From: Falsochrobactrum tianjinense
Lineage (GTDB): Bacteria > Pseudomonadota > Alphaproteobacteria > Rhizobiales > Rhizobiaceae
NCBI RefSeq assembly: GCF_019100495.1
Contig: NZ_JAHRVA010000001.1
Location: 62,001 to 126,000 of the forward strand
Direction: 5' to 3'
DNA: 64,000 nt
Under the pieces are notes generated by a model. It was not told the DNA's origin. It searched no databases and was given only the letters and a program-made list of their open reading frames with translations. The position numbers were made by a program, and so were the translations under genes. The first letter of the stretch is position 1. Every line of letters begins with the position of its first letter. Below are positions 9,605-19,331 of this stretch, piece by piece.

Positions 9605-10870
9605 TCAGAGCCAATCCGGCACGGAATCGAGTGCCAGCAATTCCTCATAGGTGCGGCGCGGCCGGATGATATGATAACGGTCGCCATCCACAAGCACTTC
9701 CGGCACCAGAAGGCGGCTATTATAGGTGCTCGACAGAACCGCGCCATAAGCCCCGGTCGTGCACACGGCGATCAGATCGCCCGGCGCAGGCTTCGCCACT
9801 TCACGATCAAGCCCGATATAATCGCCGGTTTCGCAAACAGGCCCCACGAAATCGGCGCGAATGCGCGGCGCGTTGTCGGCTGGCACCCTGACCGGCTTGA
9901 TCTCGTGAAAAGCCTCGTAAAGCGTGGGGCGGATGAGGTCGTTCATCGCCGCATCGACGATAATGAAATTCTTCGCGTCGCCTTCCTTCACGAAGATGAC
10001 TTCCGTCACCAGAAGCCCGGCATTGCCGACGATCAGGCGCCCCGGCTCGAACAGGGTTTTCAGGCCCAACGGCTTGATGTGCCTTGCAACGATTTCCGCA
10101 TAGGCCACCGGCAGCGGCGGAGGATTGTTGTCGGTGCGATATGGAATGCCAAGCCCGCCGCCGACATCGACGTGGCGGATATTGTGGCCGTCAGCCTGCA
10201 ATTCCTTGACCAGTTCCGCCATCAGCGCAAAGGCATTGTCGAAGGGTTCGAGATCGATGATCTGGCTGCCAATATGCATATCGATGCCGACCACATCCAG
10301 ACCGGGCAGGCTGGCCGCGCGCGCATAGGCTTCGCGCGCCTTGACGCGGGGAATGCCGAATTTGTTTTCGGATTTTCCGGTCGAAATCTTGGCGTGGGTT
10401 TTTGCGTCCACATCCGGGTTGATGCGCAGCGATACGGATGCTCTCTTGCCAAGCGTTACAGCGCGGGCAGAGAGTATTTCCAGCTCCGGTTCCGATTCAA
10501 CATTGAAGCAGTAGATGCCTGTTTCAAGCGCGAAATCCATCTCCTGCGGCGTCTTGCCGACGCCGGAAAAGACGATTTTGTTTGCTGGAATGCCTGCGGC
10601 GAGCGCACGACGGATTTCGCCTTCCGAGACCGTATCGGCGCCCGCGCCAAGCTTCGCCAGCGTCTTCAACACTGCCAGATTGGAATTGGCCTTCAACGCA
10701 TAGGCGACCAGCGTGTCCATATCGGCGAAAGCTTCGCTGAAAACGCGGTAATGGCGCTCGATAGTAGCGCGGGAATAGACGTAAAAAGGTGTACCGACAA
10801 CCTTCGCGATTTCAGGAAGGCCGACATTTTCGGCGTGAAGCACGCCGCCACGATATTCGAAATGATTCAC
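9605..10870 (-). CDS. lysA: Diaminopimelate decarboxylase
   Basis: The 421-residue PLP enzyme decarboxylates meso-diaminopimelate to lysine, the last step of lysine synthesis. The fold-III barrel starts with TPFYVYSRATI; the PLP Lys is in YALKANSN (Lys60). HIGSQI, the glycine-rich VDVGGGLGIPY and EPGR motifs follow, and the substrate Cys is in PVCETGD. All expected residues are present. It lies 28 bases after lptM on the same strand; lptM-lysA is a standard pair in this group. dapF, which makes its substrate, is at 43661. Confidence 0.95.
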   Translation of the reverse strand: MNHFEYRGGVLHAENVGLPEIAKVVGTPFYVYSRATIERHYRVFSEAFADMDTLVAYALKANSNLAVLKTLAKLGAGADTVSEGEIRRALAAGIPANKIVFSGVGKTPQEMDFALETGIYCFNVESEPELEILSARAVTLGKRASVSLRINPDVDAKTHAKISTGKSENKFGIPRVKAREAYARAASLPGLDVVGIDMHIGSQIIDLEPFDNAFALMAELVKELQADGHNIRHVDVGGGLGIPYRTDNNPPPLPVAYAEIVARHIKPLGLKTLFEPGRLIVGNAGLLVTEVIFVKEGDAKNFIIVDAAMNDLIRPTLYEAFHEIKPVRVPADNAPRIRADFVGPVCETGDYIGLDREVAKPAPGDLIAVCTTGAYGAVLSSTYNSRLLVPEVLVDGDRYHIIRPRRTYEELLALDSVPDWL

Positions 10871-10898
10871 GGGAAACAGCCCCCTGTCAGGTCAAGGA

Positions 10899-11081
10899 TT
10901 ACAATAGCTTGTCGAGAATGAAGGGCTTGTCTTCCTTCGGCTTTTCAATCGTGCGGCCCTGATCGTTGGTGATCGTCGCGGCTGGCGGCGGCTCAAGCGG
11001 TCCCTTGCGTCCGCAGGCGGCGAGTGTAGCCGCAAGCGCTGCGATCAGAAGCACGGAGGAAATGGCGGAGCGGCCTGTCAT
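10899..11081 (-). CDS. lptM: LptM-like small lipoprotein
   Basis: A 60-residue lipoprotein with a Lys/Arg-poor start (MTGRS), a hydrophobic stretch and the lipobox LAAC at residues 19-22. CGRKGPLEPPP follows, which is the signature of the LptM (formerly YifL) family. LptM helps mature the LptD/LptE lipopolysaccharide export complex in the outer membrane. It is immediately upstream of lysA. In many relatives argH precedes this pair; here the next upstream gene on this strand is exonuclease III, with 69 bases between. Confidence 0.85.
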   Translation of the reverse strand: MTGRSAISSVLLIAALAATLAACGRKGPLEPPPAATITNDQGRTIEKPKEDKPFILDKLL

Positions 11082-11150
11082 CAGCTTTGTTCCCTGAAAT
11101 CTGTCTATGGGGTTAGCTCTAACCCAAAATAATCGAAAGTGAAATCGCTC

Positions 11151-11957
11151 TTAATCGAGTTCGAAAGTTGCGATCACCGGCACATGATCGGAAGGGCGCT
11201 CCCATCCGCGCGCTTCGCGCAATATCTGCAAGCCTTTTATATCGCCCTCAAGGTCAGCGGAACCCCAGATATGATCGAGCCTGCGACCGCGATCCGACAC
11301 GTCCCAGTCCTTGGCCCGGTAACTCCACCATGTAAAGATTTTCTCATCCGCCGGAATGAGGTGGCGCATAAGGTCGCTCCAGCCGCCCTTGACGCGCAGA
11401 TCTTCCAGCGTTTCCGTCTCGATCGGCGTGTGGCTGACGATCTTGAGAAGCTGCTTGTGCGACCAGACATCGTTTTCCAGCGGCGCAATATTGAGATCGC
11501 CCACCAGAAGCGATGAATAGCCGTCCGGCTTCTGCGCGACGATAGCCCGCATTTCCTCAAGGAAGGAAAGCTTGTGGGCAAATTTCGGATTGATTTCAGG
11601 ATTGGGCTCGTCGCCGCCCGCAGGCACGTAGAAATTATGGATGCGCAGCTTCTTGCGCCCCGCTTCCACCACGGCGCTCAAATGGCGGCAGTCGCCCATG
11701 TCGCAAAAGCCGATCTTTTCGACTTCGCCCAACGGATGCCGGGAAATGGTCGCGACGCCATGATAGCCCTTCTGGCCGCTGATTTCGACGTGCTCATAGC
11801 CGAGCGCGCGGAACGGCTTGAACGGAAACAGATTGTCGGGACATTTGGTTTCCTGGAGACACAGAACGTCCGGCTGGTAATCGCGCAGGAACTGCTCGAC
11901 CAACGGCATGCGCAGGCGCACGGAATTGATATTCCAGGTAGCAACGGAAAAACCCAT
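11151..11957 (-). CDS. xthA: Exodeoxyribonuclease III (AP endonuclease)
   Basis: A 268-residue member of the exonuclease/endonuclease/phosphatase family that cuts DNA at abasic sites and trims 3' ends in base excision repair. Motifs in order are VATWNINSVR near the N-terminus, LCLQETKCPD with the metal-binding Glu, YHGVATISR, VGDLNIAP with the catalytic Asp/Asn, and the terminal SDHVPV with the catalytic His. I chose the ATG at 11957 (MGFSVATWN) over an upstream TTG at 11975, because family members begin at this point. The Shine-Dalgarno sequence is weak for either start. Confidence 0.92.
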   Translation of the reverse strand: MGFSVATWNINSVRLRMPLVEQFLRDYQPDVLCLQETKCPDNLFPFKPFRALGYEHVEISGQKGYHGVATISRHPLGEVEKIGFCDMGDCRHLSAVVEAGRKKLRIHNFYVPAGGDEPNPEINPKFAHKLSFLEEMRAIVAQKPDGYSSLLVGDLNIAPLENDVWSHKQLLKIVSHTPIETETLEDLRVKGGWSDLMRHLIPADEKIFTWWSYRAKDWDVSDRGRRLDHIWGSADLEGDIKGLQILREARGWERPSDHVPVIATFELD

Positions 11958-12034
11958 GGGAAAGACTCGCGACAATCAGAAGATGGTCGCGAAACTAACC
12001 ATTTATTGGATGAATGCAACCACGCTCGAAAGGA

Positions 12035-12715
12035 TCAGCGCTGCTTGGTTTTCGTCGCGATGCGCTTGTAATCAATCTTGAACATATCGTCGGTGAAACG
12101 CACGCCGGTGCGCAGGTTGAAAACCATCACTGTGGTATCAAGATTCTGCGCGTCGGTGATCGTCCACTGCTTGAGCTCGAAATTATTCGGATCAAACATC
12201 ATCGTGATGGTCGAGTTGCCGAACATCGATTTGTCGCCGACTACCAGCGTCGTCATGTCCGGCTCCTGCTTCACGCTTTGGAGACGACCGCCGCCCAGAT
12301 TGATGCGGTCGGCGAGAAGCATGTTGAGCGGCGTGGTCGAAAGTGCATAGAGGTCCCACGTATCGAGCTTGCGATTGTTGATGACCACCTGATTGCCGTC
12401 GGAAATCACGCGGATGGGCGAATTATTGTAGTTGAATCGAATCTTGCCCGGACGCTCGATATAGAATGTGCCGCCGGTCTGCTCGCCCTTGGGGCCGAAC
12501 TGCACGAATTCTCCCGTCATGGTGCGCACTGCCGAGAAATGATCGGCGATCTTCTGCGCTGCCGCCGCACCGCTGACGCCCTGTGCCATGGCCGCACCCG
12601 GCACAAAAGCAGGCATGGCAACGCCGAGCGCCAAGGCTCCTGCAGCCGCTACTACCGCAAGACGTCCGGCTTTTGCCCAGGCAGAGAGACGGGCGCGAAA
12701 CGGGGAGAATATCAT
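12035..12715 (-). CDS. LolA-family outer-membrane lipoprotein carrier protein
   Basis: The product (226 residues from the ATG at 12715) starts with a positively charged segment and a signal peptide ending near AMAQG. It continues with a LolA-like beta structure: TMTGEFVQFGPKGEQTGG, FYIERPGKIRFNYN, VVINNRKLDTWDLYALS and PLNMLLADRINL. LolA shuttles lipoproteins across the periplasm to the outer membrane. An AAAAGG sequence 7 bases before 12715 favours this start over an upstream GTG at 12739. It follows ftsK on the same strand, a common arrangement. Confidence 0.87.
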   Translation of the reverse strand: MIFSPFRARLSAWAKAGRLAVVAAAGALALGVAMPAFVPGAAMAQGVSGAAAAQKIADHFSAVRTMTGEFVQFGPKGEQTGGTFYIERPGKIRFNYNNSPIRVISDGNQVVINNRKLDTWDLYALSTTPLNMLLADRINLGGGRLQSVKQEPDMTTLVVGDKSMFGNSTITMMFDPNNFELKQWTITDAQNLDTTVMVFNLRTGVRFTDDMFKIDYKRIATKTKQR

Positions 12716-12822
12716 CGACAAACCTTTTCTTTTTCTCACTTTTTCAGGCTAATGCGCTACTTTGTCTCTAGTGTGGCAGGCCTGGCCCCAGGGCCGTCGA
12801 GATTGCCGCTCTGGCACAGACG

Positions 12823-15357
12823 CTAAAATTCGTCGTCCTCGGTCGGCACCAATATCTCGCGCTTGCCCGCATGGTTGGCCGGGCTGATGATACCCTCCTC
12901 TTCCATGCGCTCGATGATCGAGGCAGCGCGGTTATAGCCGATGCCGAGACGACGCTGGATATAGGAAGTCGACGCCTTCTTGTCGCGCAGCACCACAGCC
13001 ACCGCCTGATCGTAAGGGTCGTCGGAATCCTCAAGGCTGGAGGTTCCGTCGGGGCCGCTGCCGCCCTCATCTTCTTCATCCTCGGTGATCGCATCAAGAT
13101 ATTCCGGCACGCCTTGCAGCTTGAGGTGCTGAACAATACGCTCGACTTCGTCGTCGCCCACGAAAGGCCCGTGCACGCGCTGTATACGCCCGCCGCCCGC
13201 CATGAACAGCATATCGCCCTGCCCCAGCAATTGTTCGGCGCCCTGCTCGCCCAGAATCGTGCGGCTGTCGATCTTCGACGTGACCTGAAACGAAATACGG
13301 GTGGGGAAATTCGCCTTGATGGTGCCGGTGATGACATCGACCGACGGGCGCTGCGTCGCCATAATGACATGGATGCCCGCCGCACGCGCCATCTGCGCCA
13401 GCCGCTGCACCGTGCCTTCAATATCCTTGCCCGCAACCATCATCAGATCGGCCATTTCGTCGATGATGACGACAATATAGGGCATGGGTTCGAGATCGAG
13501 CTGCTCGGTCTCATAGACCGCCTCGCCGGTATTGCGGTCGAAGCCGGTCTGCACGGTGCGCTCGATCTGCTCGCCCTTCTTCTGCGCCTGACCCACGCGC
13601 TGGTTGAAGCCGTCAATATTGCGCACACCGAGTTTCGACATCTTGCGATAGCGGTCTTCCATCTCGCGCACGGTCCATTTGAGCGCCACGACCGCCTTCT
13701 TCGGATCGGTCACGACCGGCGTCAGCAGATGCGGAATACCGTCATAAATGGAGAGTTCCAGCATTTTCGGGTCGATCATGATCAGGCGGCATTCATCCGG
13801 CGTCATGCGATAAAGCAGCGACAGGATCATGGTGTTGATGGCCACCGACTTGCCGGAGCCGGTGGTGCCTGCCACCAGCAAATGCGGCATCTTGGCAATA
13901 TCGGCAATCACCGGCTCGCCATTGATCGTCTTGCCAAGCGCCAGAGCGAGCCTTGCTTTCGATTGCTCGAAATCGCGACTGGCCAGCATTTCGCGCAGGT
14001 AGACCATTTCGCGCTTCTGGTTGGGAAGCTCGATCCCGATCACATTGCGACCCGGAACCACCGCCACGCGCGCGGCAATGGCACTCATGGAGCGGGCAAT
14101 ATCATCGGCAAGGCCGATGACGCGCGACGATTTGATACCCGGCGCAGGCTCAAGCTCATAAAGCGTAACCACCGGTCCCGGTTTTACATTAATGATCTCA
14201 CCGCGCACGCCGAAATCTTCCAGCACGCCTTCAAGCAGCCGAGCATTCTGCTCCAGCGCATCGCGCGAAAGCGTCGCATCACGCTGCACGAGCTTGGGTT
14301 CGGCAAGGAAATGCAGCGCGGGCAATTCGAATGCACCGCCTTCTTTAAGGAATGAAGGCTGCGCCTCGCGCTGGATGCGCGCACCCTTCCGCGGCGTGGG
14401 CGCGCGTTCTCCCACCCGCGTCTTGCCGCGCGCAGGCGGCGCGTCGTGCCACTCCTGCCCGGCAAGCGGGGCATCATCCATATCGAAAGGCGGCTCGCCC
14501 TCGTCGGGTCCATCGAACCCCGGCTCGCGGCGCAGCCCATTGCGCGTTTGCGCATCACGTATATCGTCGAATTCATTATCGCGCGGCTTGCGGCGACCCA
14601 ATCCTGTAAGGCGCTTGAAGCTCGCCGATATGCTCAACGCCATATGGGTCAGCGCGCCGATCACCTGGAAACCGCCGCCGGAAACGGCTTCCTCGTCGCC
14701 CTCGCTATCATCATCTTGAGCTGTGGCACGCGGGGCCACCGGCATTGCAGGATTGACCATCGAATGACTGCCGCCGATTATGCCGCTGGCAAACAGGCAC
14801 AGCCAGAGCGCGGGCACGGCCAGCACCAGCGCAATAACCGATGCGATTGTTCCCTGCGGAAATTCACCCAGAAACATTCCGGGAATGCGCAGCATCATAT
14901 CGCCGAAAACGCCGCCAAGCCCGATCGGCATCGGCCAGCTTTCGGGCACGGCAAAACAGCTTGCAATTGCAGCAAACAGCAATGCTGCACCCAACCATGC
15001 GAAGCTGCGCTTACCCATCCGCCCGATATTTCCGCGCGTAACCAGCAGTAAAGACCACACCGCCAGCGGCAGCAGAGCAGGCACGCTGGCCAGTCCGAAG
15101 AACTGCATGGCGAGATCGGAAAAGACCGCGCCCGGATAGCCGAGCGCATTGGTGACAGGATTGCCGGTGGCATGGCTGAAGCTTGGATCGGCCACATTCC
15201 ATGTCGCCAGCGCCCCGACAGCCATAGCCGCCAGCGCAAGCAGTGCCAGTCCCAGCAGGATATAGATCTGCCTGCGGAAAATATTTACCAGCCTTAGCCT
15301 GTCTTCTGAAATCCGCTCGTCACGCAGCGGGTATGAGGGCGAATATCCTTGCCGCAT
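12823..15357 (-). CDS. ftsK: DNA translocase FtsK
   Basis: An 844-residue DNA pump that acts at the division septum to move chromosome ends and activate XerCD recombination. The N-terminal about 190 residues hold four membrane segments; an acidic, Pro-rich linker follows. The motor has a beta-type region ([22 protein letters not shown] in two pieces), Walker [13 protein letters not shown] at about residue 495, and Walker [13 protein letters not shown]. The C-terminal gamma winged helix ([22 protein letters not shown] region) reads KOPS-type sequences. It is shorter than E. coli FtsK because of a short linker, as is usual here. A CtrA-type box lies upstream (15440-15454). xerC and xerD are both in this window. 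Confidence 0.95.
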   Translation of the reverse strand: MRQGYSPSYPLRDERISEDRLRLVNIFRRQIYILLGLALLALAAMAVGALATWNVADPSFSHATGNPVTNALGYPGAVFSDLAMQFFGLASVPALLPLAVWSLLLVTRGNIGRMGKRSFAWLGAALLFAAIASCFAVPESWPMPIGLGGVFGDMMLRIPGMFLGEFPQGTIASVIALVLAVPALWLCLFASGIIGGSHSMVNPAMPVAPRATAQDDDSEGDEEAVSGGGFQVIGALTHMALSISASFKRLTGLGRRKPRDNEFDDIRDAQTRNGLRREPGFDGPDEGEPPFDMDDAPLAGQEWHDAPPARGKTRVGERAPTPRKGARIQREAQPSFLKEGGAFELPALHFLAEPKLVQRDATLSRDALEQNARLLEGVLEDFGVRGEIINVKPGPVVTLYELEPAPGIKSSRVIGLADDIARSMSAIAARVAVVPGRNVIGIELPNQKREMVYLREMLASRDFEQSKARLALALGKTINGEPVIADIAKMPHLLVAGTTGSGKSVAINTMILSLLYRMTPDECRLIMIDPKMLELSIYDGIPHLLTPVVTDPKKAVVALKWTVREMEDRYRKMSKLGVRNIDGFNQRVGQAQKKGEQIERTVQTGFDRNTGEAVYETEQLDLEPMPYIVVIIDEMADLMMVAGKDIEGTVQRLAQMARAAGIHVIMATQRPSVDVITGTIKANFPTRISFQVTSKIDSRTILGEQGAEQLLGQGDMLFMAGGGRIQRVHGPFVGDDEVERIVQHLKLQGVPEYLDAITEDEEDEGGSGPDGTSSLEDSDDPYDQAVAVVLRDKKASTSYIQRRLGIGYNRAASIIERMEEEGIISPANHAGKREILVPTEDDEF

Positions 15358-15439
15358 ATAGCCTGTCCCGAACCGTCTGATCGCCCCCGGCCAAACGCCG
15401 GGAGCACAATGAATCGGGCCGATCCTAGAACAGCGATGG

Positions 15440-15454
15440 TTAATTCCCCATTAA
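15440..15454. promoter_or_regulatory. CtrA-type binding box upstream of ftsK
   Basis: The sequence reads TTAA, seven bases, TTAA, and continues with C, an exact match to the full CtrA consensus TTAA-N7-TTAA(C). It is embedded in a perfect 9-base inverted repeat, ATGGTTAAT / ATTAACCAT (15436-15458). It lies 83 bases upstream of the ftsK start and downstream of the amtB stop, so ftsK is the likely target. CtrA is the cell-cycle master regulator of alphaproteobacteria. Regulation is inferred from sequence only. Confidence 0.6.
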
Positions 15455-15478
15455 CCATGCATCCCATCCGCCATCAGG

Positions 15479-16780
15479 CTATTGCACGGACTCGCCATGC
15501 AGGGCGATATCCAGGCCTTCGATCTCGGCCTGCTTGCCCGGACGCAGCCCCATCACGGCCTTTACCGCGTAAAGGATGATTGCGGTTGCAACCGCGGTAT
15601 AGGCGACGGTAACCGCCGCGCCGAAAAGCTGCTTGGCTACGCTTGCATCGGCGGAAGCGGGATTGATGGCCGCATCGGCAAACACGCCAGTCAGGATTGC
15701 GCCGACAAAGCCGCCGACCCCATGCACGCCGAAAGCATCGAGAGAATCGTCATAGCCCAGCACATGCTTGATCCTGACCGCTGCGGCGTAGCAGACCGCA
15801 CCTGCAATAACACCCAGAATGAGCGCGCCGGTCGGATTGACGAAACCGGCAGCAGGCGTGACGGCAACAAGACCGGCCACCGCACCCGAAATGATGCCGA
15901 GAATGCTGGGCCTGCCCGAAATCGCCCATTCCACGAACATCCAGGCCAGAGCAGCGCCTGCGGTTGCGACCTGCGTATTGAGCATGGCGACGGCGGCAAG
16001 AGAATTCGCGCCTAAGGCCGAACCGGCATTGAAACCGAACCAGCCGACCCAGAGCAGCGCCGCGCCGATGACCGAAAGAACAAGATTATGCGGGGCCATA
16101 TTCGTGTGGCCGTAACCGTCACGCTTGCCGATGATGAGCGCTGCGACGAGACCAGCGACACCGGCATTGATGTGCACCACCGTACCGCCCGCAAAATCGA
16201 GCACGCCGTCCGAGCCAAGGAAGCCGCCGCCCCAGACCCAGTGTGCGACGGGGATATAGACGATGAACAGCCATAGCGTCAGAAAAACCAGCATGGAAGA
16301 AAACTTCATACGTTCGGCGAAGGAACCTGCAATCAGCGCCGGGGTAATGATCGCAAAGGTCATCTGGAAGGTGATGAAGAGATATTCGGGAATGGTGCCG
16401 GTGAGCGATTCCATTGTCACGTCCGCAAAGAACGCTTTCGACAAGCCGCCAATATAGGCATTCATCACGCCGCCATCGGTAAAGGCCAGCGAATAGCCTG
16501 CGACCATCCATAATACCGACATAAGACAGGCGATGGCGAAGCTCTGCATCACCGCCGAGAGCACGTTTTTCTTGCGCACCATGCCGCCATAGAAAAGCGC
16601 AAGGCCCGGAATGGTCATCATCAGGACCAGCGCGGTCGAGATCAGCATCCATGCCGTGTCCCCCGTATCCAGCGCCGCTACCGGGCCGGCACTTTCCTGC
16701 GCCAGCGCCCCGCCTGCGGAAATGAGCAGCGCGGAAAGTGCTCCCAGCGCCGCTTGCCTGTTTCTTCCTGTCATGAACAT
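15479..16780 (-). CDS. amtB: Ammonium transporter
   Basis: A 433-residue Amt/Rh channel that passes ammonia/ammonium across the inner membrane. It begins with a signal-like segment ending near GGALAQE. Then come TAWMLISTALVLMMTIPGLALF and FYGGMVRKKNVLS, typical of the first helices, and later HINAGVAGLVAALIIGKR and GVHGVGGFVGAILTG, which include the paired pore histidines. I placed the start at the ATG at 16780 because GGAGA lies 6 bases before it; the frame stays open further upstream but has no site. A sigma-54-type promoter lies about 66 bases upstream. glnK, usually just before amtB, is not present here. Confidence 0.93.
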   Translation of the reverse strand: MFMTGRNRQAALGALSALLISAGGALAQESAGPVAALDTGDTAWMLISTALVLMMTIPGLALFYGGMVRKKNVLSAVMQSFAIACLMSVLWMVAGYSLAFTDGGVMNAYIGGLSKAFFADVTMESLTGTIPEYLFITFQMTFAIITPALIAGSFAERMKFSSMLVFLTLWLFIVYIPVAHWVWGGGFLGSDGVLDFAGGTVVHINAGVAGLVAALIIGKRDGYGHTNMAPHNLVLSVIGAALLWVGWFGFNAGSALGANSLAAVAMLNTQVATAGAALAWMFVEWAISGRPSILGIISGAVAGLVAVTPAAGFVNPTGALILGVIAGAVCYAAAVRIKHVLGYDDSLDAFGVHGVGGFVGAILTGVFADAAINPASADASVAKQLFGAAVTVAYTAVATAIILYAVKAVMGLRPGKQAEIEGLDIALHGESVQ

Positions 16781-16845
16781 AGAATTTCTCCATAATAGCG
16801 GCTTCCAAGCGCGCCTGCGCCAGAAAGTCCATTCAAACAGGGAGA

Positions 16846-16861
16846 AACAAGAATCATGCCA
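16846..16861 (-). promoter_or_regulatory. Sigma-54 (-24/-12) promoter of amtB
   Basis: On the minus strand the 16 bases read TGGCATGATTCTTGTT. They match the sigma-54 consensus TGGCAC-G-N4-TTGCW, with the invariant GG at -24 and TTG at -12 at the correct spacing; the -12 C is replaced by T. It ends 66 bases before the amtB ATG. Ammonium transporters are classically controlled by RpoN and NtrC under nitrogen limitation, so both site and context agree. No clear NtrC site was identified. Confidence 0.65.
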
Positions 16862-16988
16862 GTTGCTCAAAAGCCTGCACAAACAACAGAAAAGACCGGC
16901 GGCGTCCGGTTCTGCTGCGCAATTGCGGCGCGCGCTTTCTTACATCATTGCGTAAATTTTAACCGTGCATCGGAGGTCTGATTGTTTT

Positions 16989-17903
16989 TTAATCACGCCT
17001 TTCCTCATGCACACGGATCAATCCTTCCTGTGCGACAGAGGCGATCAGCACACCGTCGCGCGTATACAGCGCGCCGCGATTGAAGCCGCGCGCACCAGAA
17101 GCGCTTGGCGTATCCTGCGTATAGAGCAGCCAGTCATCAAGCCGCGACGGGCGATGAAACCACATCGCATGATCAAGGCTTGCTGCCTGCAATTCACGGT
17201 CGAAAATGCTGCGGCCATGCGGGTGCAGCGAAGTATCGAGCAGCGTCATATCTGATAGGTAGGCAAGAATTGCCGCCTGAAGCGCGCGATTATCCGGCAC
17301 GATTCCTTTGGCGCGCACCCATACATGCTGGCTGGGCGGCAACTTCTCGCGCGAGAAATAATGCGTGAGCGAAACGGGCTTGATCTCGATGGGCCGCTCT
17401 CGCTCCCAATATTTGCGCACATTGGCGGGTGCCAGATGCAGATATTTCTCCTTGAGATCGTTATCGCCCACCAGTTCTTCGGGCATCGGCAGTCCTTCAG
17501 GCATGGCGATCTGGTGATCGAGCCCGCCCTCATCGATCTGGAACGACGCCGAAAGCGTAAAGATCGCCTTGCCATGCTGCTTGGCCAGCACGCGCCTTGT
17601 GTTGAAGCTGGAACCGTCACGGATGCGGTCGACTTCATAAATAATCGGAATCTCCGGATCGCCCGGACGGACGAAATAGGCATGCAGCGAGTGCACATGG
17701 CGCTGTGCATCAACCGTGCGCTGGGCTGCGATCAGCGCCTGCCCAATGACCTGCCCGCCAAAGACCCGCTGCCAGCCGACCTGCGGACTGTTGCCGCGAA
17801 AAAGGTCCATTTCCAGCGTTTCGAGATCAAGGGTGGAAAGAAGCACCTCCATTGCCGCGGTCTGTTTCGGTAGAGCCAAACGTGACTTTTCATCATGGGA
17901 CAT
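16989..17903 (-). CDS. tesB: Acyl-CoA thioesterase II
   Basis: A 304-residue double hot-dog thioesterase that releases free fatty acid from acyl-CoA. The first half has FGGQVIGQALIAA and LHAYFVRPGDPEIPIIYEVD; the second has the catalytic-Asp region LDHAMWFHRP and TPSASGARGFNRG near the C-terminus. Length matches the family. It lies 208 bases upstream of amtB on the same strand. In enteric bacteria tesB also neighbours glnK-amtB, but there tesB comes after amtB on the opposite strand. Confidence 0.92.
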   Translation of the reverse strand: MSHDEKSRLALPKQTAAMEVLLSTLDLETLEMDLFRGNSPQVGWQRVFGGQVIGQALIAAQRTVDAQRHVHSLHAYFVRPGDPEIPIIYEVDRIRDGSSFNTRRVLAKQHGKAIFTLSASFQIDEGGLDHQIAMPEGLPMPEELVGDNDLKEKYLHLAPANVRKYWERERPIEIKPVSLTHYFSREKLPPSQHVWVRAKGIVPDNRALQAAILAYLSDMTLLDTSLHPHGRSIFDRELQAASLDHAMWFHRPSRLDDWLLYTQDTPSASGARGFNRGALYTRDGVLIASVAQEGLIRVHEERRD

Positions 17904-18013
17904 GGACAGCCTCTCCCCTGCGATCTTATATGGGCGTATATTGCGGATGAAATGTTTGGGCCTGCACGATGGAAGCTGTCAAGCAAAAGGCCAGTGATCT
18001 GAAGGGAAAAGCG

Positions 18014-19258
18014 ATGTCTGCCGGAAAGAAGCACGAAATAACGGACAGCAACGATGTGGTGATCGCGGGCGGCGGCTATGTCGGCCTCGTCACCGCCGTC
18101 GCGATCAAATCCGCAGCCCCGCATCTCTCCGTCACCGTAATCGACGGCGCGCCTGCGGGGGCGTGGAAGACCGATCCGCGCGCCTCCTCCATCGCTGCTG
18201 CGGCCTCGCGTATGCTCGAAAAGATCGGCTGCTGGCATGAGATCGTCGCGCAGGCACAGCCCATAACCGAGATGGTTATCACCGATTCGCGCACCTCCGA
18301 TCCGGTACGCCCGGTTTTCCTCACCTTTGCCGGTGAGGTGAACCCCGGCGAGCCCTTTGCCCATATGGTGGAAAACCGCGTGCTCAACACCGCGCTCCAC
18401 AACAGGGCGGACGACCTGGGCATCATCTTCATCGAAGCCGTGAATGTCGAGAGTTTTGAAACCGGCCCGGAAGCGGTCGCAGTCAGGCTCGGCAATGGCG
18501 AAACGCTGCGCACGCGCCTGCTGATCGCAGCCGATGGCGCCAGATCGCGCCTGCGTGATCTGGCGGGCATCAAAACCGTCAACTGGGATTACGGCCAGTC
18601 GGGCATTGTCTGCAATGTCGCCCATGAGCATCCGCATAATGGACGCGCCGACGAGCATTTTCTGCCTGCCGGTCCTTTTGCGATTCTCCCCCTGCCCGGC
18701 AATCGCAGCTCGCTTGTCTGGACCGAGCGCACCGCCGAAGCCGAACGCCTGATTCGCGCCGACGATTTCGTCTTCGAGGCCGAACTTGAACAGCGCTTCG
18801 GCCATCGCCTTGGCGCGCTGACGGTCGAAGGCCCGCGCCGCGCCTTCCCGCTTGGCCTCACTTTGGTCCGCGAATATGTCAAGCCGCGTTTCGCCCTTGT
18901 CGGCGACGCCGCTCACCGCATTCATCCAATTGCCGGTCAGGGCCTGAATCTAGGCTTCCGCGACGCCGCAGCCATTGCCGAGATCATTGTCGAAACCGAC
19001 CGGCTGGGCCTCGATATCGGCTCCTTCGCCGCCCTTGAGCGCTACCAGAGCTGGCGCCGCTTCGACACGGTGCAGATGGGCGTTACGACCGATGTGCTGA
19101 CCCGGCTTTTCGCCAATGACAATCCCGCCATCCGCTCCGTTCGCGATATCGGCCTCGGTCTTGTCGACCGGGTTCCGAGCCTCAAATCCTTTTTCATCAA
19201 GCAGGCTGCCGGGCTTTCGAGCGATATACCCCGCCTGTTGCAGGGCGAGTCGATTTAA
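18014..19258 (+). CDS. UbiH/UbiF/Coq6-family FAD monooxygenase
   Basis: A 414-residue flavin hydroxylase of the ubiquinone-synthesis type. It has the N-terminal dinucleotide motif VVIAGGGYVGLVTA, a mid-chain LLIAADGARSRLRDLAGI motif, and the FAD-ribityl motif FALVGDAAHRIHPIAGQG followed by LNLGFRDAAAIAE. These proteins hydroxylate the quinone ring on the membrane surface. I prefer the ATG at 18014, preceded by AAGGGAAAAGCG, over the in-frame ATG at 17969, which lacks a site. Which ring position it modifies cannot be read from sequence. It is divergent from tesB. Confidence 0.85.
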   Translation: MSAGKKHEITDSNDVVIAGGGYVGLVTAVAIKSAAPHLSVTVIDGAPAGAWKTDPRASSIAAAASRMLEKIGCWHEIVAQAQPITEMVITDSRTSDPVRPVFLTFAGEVNPGEPFAHMVENRVLNTALHNRADDLGIIFIEAVNVESFETGPEAVAVRLGNGETLRTRLLIAADGARSRLRDLAGIKTVNWDYGQSGIVCNVAHEHPHNGRADEHFLPAGPFAILPLPGNRSSLVWTERTAEAERLIRADDFVFEAELEQRFGHRLGALTVEGPRRAFPLGLTLVREYVKPRFALVGDAAHRIHPIAGQGLNLGFRDAAAIAEIIVETDRLGLDIGSFAALERYQSWRRFDTVQMGVTTDVLTRLFANDNPAIRSVRDIGLGLVDRVPSLKSFFIKQAAGLSSDIPRLLQGESI

Positions 19259-19331
19259 GACCGGGGCAGCACTGGAAGCAGCCTGCAAGCGCCCTATGTC
19301 GCAGGGAGCAACCGATCGAGAGGAGCTTCCC

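Noticed and set aside
15386-15402. CCCGGC/GCCGGG hairpin after amtB
   Set aside because: No T run on either strand and only six pairs; not listed as a terminator.
16781-16988. Search for a glnK remnant before amtB
   Set aside because: No PII signature or T-loop sequence was recognisable in any frame, and the space is filled by the sigma-54 promoter and leader.
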